9,285 nt of DNA. Source: Microcaldota archaeon. GTDB taxonomy: Archaea; Micrarchaeota; Micrarchaeia; Anstonellales; Anstonellaceae. This document shows positions 6,349 to 9,285 of this stretch, in pieces; the first letter of the stretch is position 1; each line of letters starts with the position of its first letter. The notes under the pieces were generated by a model that worked only from the letters and a program-made list of their open reading frames with translations, was not told where the DNA came from and searched no databases. Location of the stretch: assembly GCA_026396355.1 (NCBI GenBank), contig JAPLWY010000108.1, positions 1 through 9,285 on the forward strand, written 5' to 3'. Both the position numbers and the translations under genes were made by a program.

Positions 6349-6573
6349 TTGGCTGATCAAAGTATTTCATCTCATGAACTGATCCCGAAGCATAAATTGC
6401 TCTCGAAGGACGACTCCGAGAAGATGCTTGCGCACTATCACGCGTCAAAGATGCAGATACCGAAAATCAAGGCAAAGGATCCGGCGCTTGCCGAGCTCGG
6501 GGCAAAGACAGGCCAGATAGTCGAAATCACTCGCCTAGACGGCTCGCTGTATTACAGGCTGGTCGTCGCATAG
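6349..6573 (+). CDS. rpoH: DNA-directed RNA polymerase subunit H (Rpb5-like)
   Basis: A 74-residue protein matching archaeal RpoH, the counterpart of the C-terminal domain of eukaryotic Rpb5, part of the polymerase jaw/downstream DNA clamp. The recognisable order is H.LIPKH..LS, then QIPKI...DPA, LGAK.G.IVEITR and a closing YYRLVV, which covers the whole family domain. The start chosen is TTG 6349: AGGTG at 6339-6343 sits 5 nt upstream as a ribosome site, and the product then has normal family length. The frame also has a TTG at 6304, but that lies before the predicted transcript start and adds a non-conserved tail. It is the first gene of the RNA polymerase operon, 52 nt before rpoB''. Confidence 0.93.
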   Translation: MADQSISSHELIPKHKLLSKDDSEKMLAHYHASKMQIPKIKAKDPALAELGAKTGQIVEITRLDGSLYYRLVVA

Positions 6574-6625
6574 ACGAACCGCATTGCGCGAACAAGGAAT
6601 TGTCGCCAACTATAGGGTGGATGTT

Positions 6626-8095
6626 ATGTCGGGAGAACTCCTAACTGCGTATTTTAAGGAAAATAGCCTGGTCAAGCAGCACTTGGACTCATACAACAAG
6701 TTCATTGACTCGGGCATCCAGACCATTGTCAGCAGAGTCGGGATAATCCAGCCTGCTGTTGAGGGGTTTGAGCTCCGCTTCGGGCAGATCAGGATTGAAA
6801 AGCCCAAAATCATCGAGGCAGACGGTGCGCAGCGAATCATCCACCCCTCAGAAGCAAGAACAAGGAATCTCACTTACGCGGCTCCCATTTTCCTGGAAAT
6901 CATCCCTGTCTTCAACGGCGTGGAAAAAACGATGTTCTCCGAAGTTTTCATCGGCGAACTGCCAGTCATGGTAAAATCCAAGCTTTGCTACCTCGACAAC
7001 ATGAACGAGGACGAGCTGGTTGCTGCGGGCGAGGACCCTGCAGACCCGGGCGGCTATTTCATAATAAACGGAAGCGAGCGCGCGCTCACTTCAATTGAGG
7101 ACCTTGCACCAAACAGGATAATGTGCACCAAGGAAAAAGACAATACCCTTATCACCGCAAAAGTTTTCTCTACAAGGTTCGGCTTCCGCGCACGCTCTGT
7201 GGTTGAAAGGACAAACGACGGCGCAATGCATGTCGTGTTCCCAGCCTCGCCAAAGGACTTGGGATTCACCACGGTTCTTCGCGCACTCGGGCTTGAGAAA
7301 AAAGAGGCAATACTTTTGCAGTTCTCGGATGACAGGAATGTAAGGAACGACATACTTCTCAATTTTGAAATGGACGAGGGAAACAAGGTGGACAACCGTG
7401 CAACCGCATTGGAGCACCTTGGAAAGAAAGCGGCGCCAGGGCAGGCAAAGGACTACCAGGAGAAGCGCGCAGAAATATTGCTGGACACTTATTTGCTTCC
7501 GCACATTGGAAGCGCGCCTGAGGACAGGCTGAAGAAAGCCTACTACCTGTGCAAGATGGCAGAGCGCGCCTGCAAGGTCGCCTACCGGGAAATCCCGCAG
7601 GATGACAAGGACCACTATGCCAACAAGAGGATAAAACTCGCAGGAGACCTGATGGAGGACCTGTTCCGCTATGCATTCCAGTTCCTGGTGAAGGACGTTT
7701 CATACCAGGCAGGAAGGGCGGACAGCAGAGGCAGGCACCTCGCAGTCCAAACTCTGGTGCGCCCTGATGCTCTCACTGACAGGATACGCTACTCGATGGC
7801 AACCGGAAACTGGATTGCCGGGCAGACCGGAGTTTCGCAGTTATTGGACAGGACAAGCTTCCTCTCCACTACTTCGCACTTGAGAAGGATAATTTCACCG
7901 CTTTCCCGCAAGCACCCGCACTTCAAGGCGCGTGACTTGCATGGCACTCACTGGGGCAAGCTTTGCCCGAACGAGTCGCCTGAAGGGCCGTCATGCGCGC
8001 TGGTGAAAAACCTTGCGCTCTTGTGCGAGGTTTCGATTGGAGACGACGAGAAGAACATCGAGGACGTCATAAACAAGCTGGGAGTCAAGATTTAG
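6626..8095 (+). CDS. rpoB2: DNA-directed RNA polymerase subunit B'' (N-terminal half of RpoB)
   Basis: A 489-residue N-terminal half of the split archaeal beta-like subunit. The start is ATG 6626, preceded by GGGTGG at 6615-6620; a TTG at 6584 in the same frame would add 14 non-conserved residues. Landmarks: LVKQHLDSYN.FI near residue 15; GGYFIINGSER at about 142-152; the RGRHLAVQ segment at about 370; TGNW...TGVSQLLDRTSFLST.SHLRR (fork-loop region, about 395-420); and ARDLHGTHWG.LCPNESPEGPSC.LVKNLAL at about 435-467. The last block is where fused RpoB proteins run on into the C-terminal half. Here the protein stops with TAG at 8093 after KLGVKI, a normal split position. The next gene is expected to encode B'. 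Conservation leaves little doubt about identity. Confidence 0.95.
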   Translation: MSGELLTAYFKENSLVKQHLDSYNKFIDSGIQTIVSRVGIIQPAVEGFELRFGQIRIEKPKIIEADGAQRIIHPSEARTRNLTYAAPIFLEIIPVFNGVEKTMFSEVFIGELPVMVKSKLCYLDNMNEDELVAAGEDPADPGGYFIINGSERALTSIEDLAPNRIMCTKEKDNTLITAKVFSTRFGFRARSVVERTNDGAMHVVFPASPKDLGFTTVLRALGLEKKEAILLQFSDDRNVRNDILLNFEMDEGNKVDNRATALEHLGKKAAPGQAKDYQEKRAEILLDTYLLPHIGSAPEDRLKKAYYLCKMAERACKVAYREIPQDDKDHYANKRIKLAGDLMEDLFRYAFQFLVKDVSYQAGRADSRGRHLAVQTLVRPDALTDRIRYSMATGNWIAGQTGVSQLLDRTSFLSTTSHLRRIISPLSRKHPHFKARDLHGTHWGKLCPNESPEGPSCALVKNLALLCEVSIGDDEKNIEDVINKLGVKI

Positions 8096-8108
8096 CCGGG
8101 TGATTATG
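8096..8108 (+). promoter_or_regulatory. Ribosome-binding site and candidate start for rpoB'
   Basis: GGGTGAT at 8098-8104 immediately precedes ATG 8106, 10 nt after the rpoB'' stop. It resembles the GGGTGG before rpoB'' and suggests translational coupling. The ATG opens a frame of only 25 codons (stop TGA at 8181) with a very basic product (MLKRKKARKKKSD...), which is not the frame of the conserved RpoB' sequence. Joining the two requires a one-base shift between 8142 and 8180. Confidence 0.5.
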
Positions 8109-9285
8109 TTGAAGCGCAAGAAGGCAAGGAAAAAGAAGTCTGACATCATCGCTGGCGAGAAGAAGACCACAGCGTCTACCTGAATGGGAGGCTGATAGGC
8201 TACCATGCGAACGGCTCGGCATTGGTGTCCGAGCTTCGCACGCGCAGGAGGAGCAGCAGCATTTCTTCGCAGGCGAATTTCTACTACAATCAAAAGACAG
8301 ACGACCTTTTCATTAATTCAGACGGAGGACGCGCTCGCCGCCCCTATATCGTAGTGGAGAGCGGACAGAGCAGGCTCACCCCTGTTCTCGTGGAGCAGCT
8401 TCGCAAGGGAGAAATCTCCTGGAGCGGGCTGGTCAAGCTCGGAGTAATCGAGTACCTTGACGCTGAAGAGGAGGAAGGAGCTTACGTGGCTCTTAGGGCT
8501 GAAGACCTTACTCCTGAGCACACGCACCTTGAGCTGGACGCATGCTCAATATTTGGAGTGACTGTGTCAGTGCTTCCTTACCCTGAGTACAATTCATCGC
8601 CAAGAATCACAATGGCGTGCGCCATGGCAAAGCAGTCGCTGGGAACCTACACCGTCAACTTCAATTTGAGGAACGACTCCCGCGCACACATTTTGTACTA
8701 CCCGCAGCAGCCCCTTGTGCAGACCAAGCCCTACAAGCTCCTGGGATTTGCCGACCGCTCGGCAGGGCAGAATTTCGTGGTTGCAATCACAAGCTCATAC
8801 GGCTACAATATTGGCGACGGTGTGGTCATGAACAAGAACGCTGTCGAGCGCGGATTGGGAAGGTCGATCTTCTACAAGACGCACGAGGCGGAGGACACAA
8901 GCGGCTACCGCGAGGAAAAGGCATACCGCTTCCTGGGCGAGGACGGAATAATTTCGCCGGAATGCGAGTGCGACAACAAGGATGTGCTGGTGGGGAAAAC
9001 CTCGCCTCCGCGCTTCCTTGAGGAAATCACGGTTTTCGGAGTTACTGAAGAAAAAAAGCGCGAGAATTCGGCAGTGCTCAAGTCTGGAGAAGGCGGCATT
9101 GTGGACTCGGTAATGGTGAGCGACTCGCTTTCAGGCACCAGGCTTGTGAAAGTCAGGATGCGCTCAATCAAAGTCCCTGAGATTGGGGACAAGTTCGCCT
9201 CCAGGCACGGGCAGAAGGGAGTGATTGGATTGCTCCGCCCGCAGGAAGACATGCCATTCAATAAGGACGGCATTGCGCCTGACCT
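8106..9285 (+). CDS. rpoB1: DNA-directed RNA polymerase subunit B' (C-terminal half of RpoB), partial, with apparent frameshift near the 5' end
   Basis: The C-terminal half of the archaeal beta-like subunit, running off the right edge. The conserved sequence starts at 8174 (VYLNGRLIGYH) and is open to 9285: INSD.GR.RRP.IVVE, GVIEYLDAEEEE, TPEHTHLEL, MAKQSLG, PLVQTK, AGQNFVVAI, VLVGKTSPPRFLEE, and the nearly invariant IGDKFASRHGQKG...PQEDMPF before the cut. In that frame the nearest upstream stop is TGA 8141, with no ATG, GTG or TTG before the first motif. The only well-placed start, ATG 8106, is one frame off. Two further oddities are GYNIGDG (8801-8821) in place of the usual GYN.ED(S/A), and a loop about 17-20 residues shorter than in other archaea near 8885-8910. 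An in-frame TTG at 8222 would remove the first conserved motif. The gene is essential, so an assembly or sequencing error or recoding is more likely than true loss. Confidence 0.85.

Noticed and set aside
6584..6625. TTG 6584 as start of rpoB''
   Set aside because: It adds 14 non-conserved residues and lacks a ribosome site, whereas ATG 6626 has GGGTGG at proper spacing.
7091..7615. Minus-strand open frame of 174 codons inside rpoB''
   Set aside because: It is antisense to a highly conserved RNA polymerase gene, and its translation is a low-quality Cys/Arg/Leu mixture with no domain.
8093..8143. Stop-codon recoding (TAG as pyrrolysine, TGA as selenocysteine) joining rpoB'' and rpoB' into one protein
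   Set aside because: TAG and TGA both act as ordinary stops for other genes in this window. Two different recoded stops 48 nt apart would be needed, and the split B''/B' arrangement is normal in many archaea.

Overview
The window is archaeal. It carries RpoH and a B subunit split into RpoB'' and RpoB', which is an archaeal RNA polymerase arrangement. Archaeal TATA elements lie about 26 nt upstream of several starts, some transcripts look leaderless, and other starts have GGTG/GGTGA-type Shine-Dalgarno sequences. The large secreted beta-helix protein with N-x-S/T-rich rungs and a Thr/Ala tail resembles proteins I associate with DPANN genomes from metagenomes (Micrarchaeota/Diapherotrites-like). 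That lineage assignment is inference; no rRNA or other decisive marker is present.

Layout. (1) 1-1280: two tandem paralogous genes of an unrecognised cytoplasmic family. They share a conserved C-terminus and similar T-rich 3' flanks. (2) 1335-1835: a small polytopic membrane protein, probably on a leaderless transcript, convergent with the next gene. (3) 1866-3084: a divergent pair made of a minus-strand nitrilase-like (carbon-nitrogen hydrolase) protein and a plus-strand stand-alone JAMM/MPN+ metalloprotease. One symmetric A/T element appears to serve as TATA box in both directions. (4) 3190-6243: a secreted NosD-like right-handed beta-helix protein of about 1017 residues. It has two homologous modules, over forty potential N-glycosylation sequons, a four-Cys mini-domain and a low-complexity tail without a membrane anchor. 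(5) 6292-9285: the core transcription operon rpoH-rpoB''-rpoB', running off the right edge.

The operon encodes subunits of one enzyme, and its genes are closely spaced: 52 nt between rpoH and rpoB'', 10 nt between rpoB'' and the candidate rpoB' start. The accessory genes to its left have no obvious functional link to it or to each other.

The main anomaly is at the rpoB''/rpoB' junction. The rpoB' frame has no ATG/GTG/TTG upstream of its first conserved motif. The well-placed ATG with a GGTGA ribosome site lies in another frame, so a one-base shift is needed to join them. In addition, RpoB' carries GYNIGDG where the polymerase active site normally has GYN(x)ED(S/A). These two observations deserve the closest check. 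I did not find a defence system, CRISPR array, mobile element or RNA gene.
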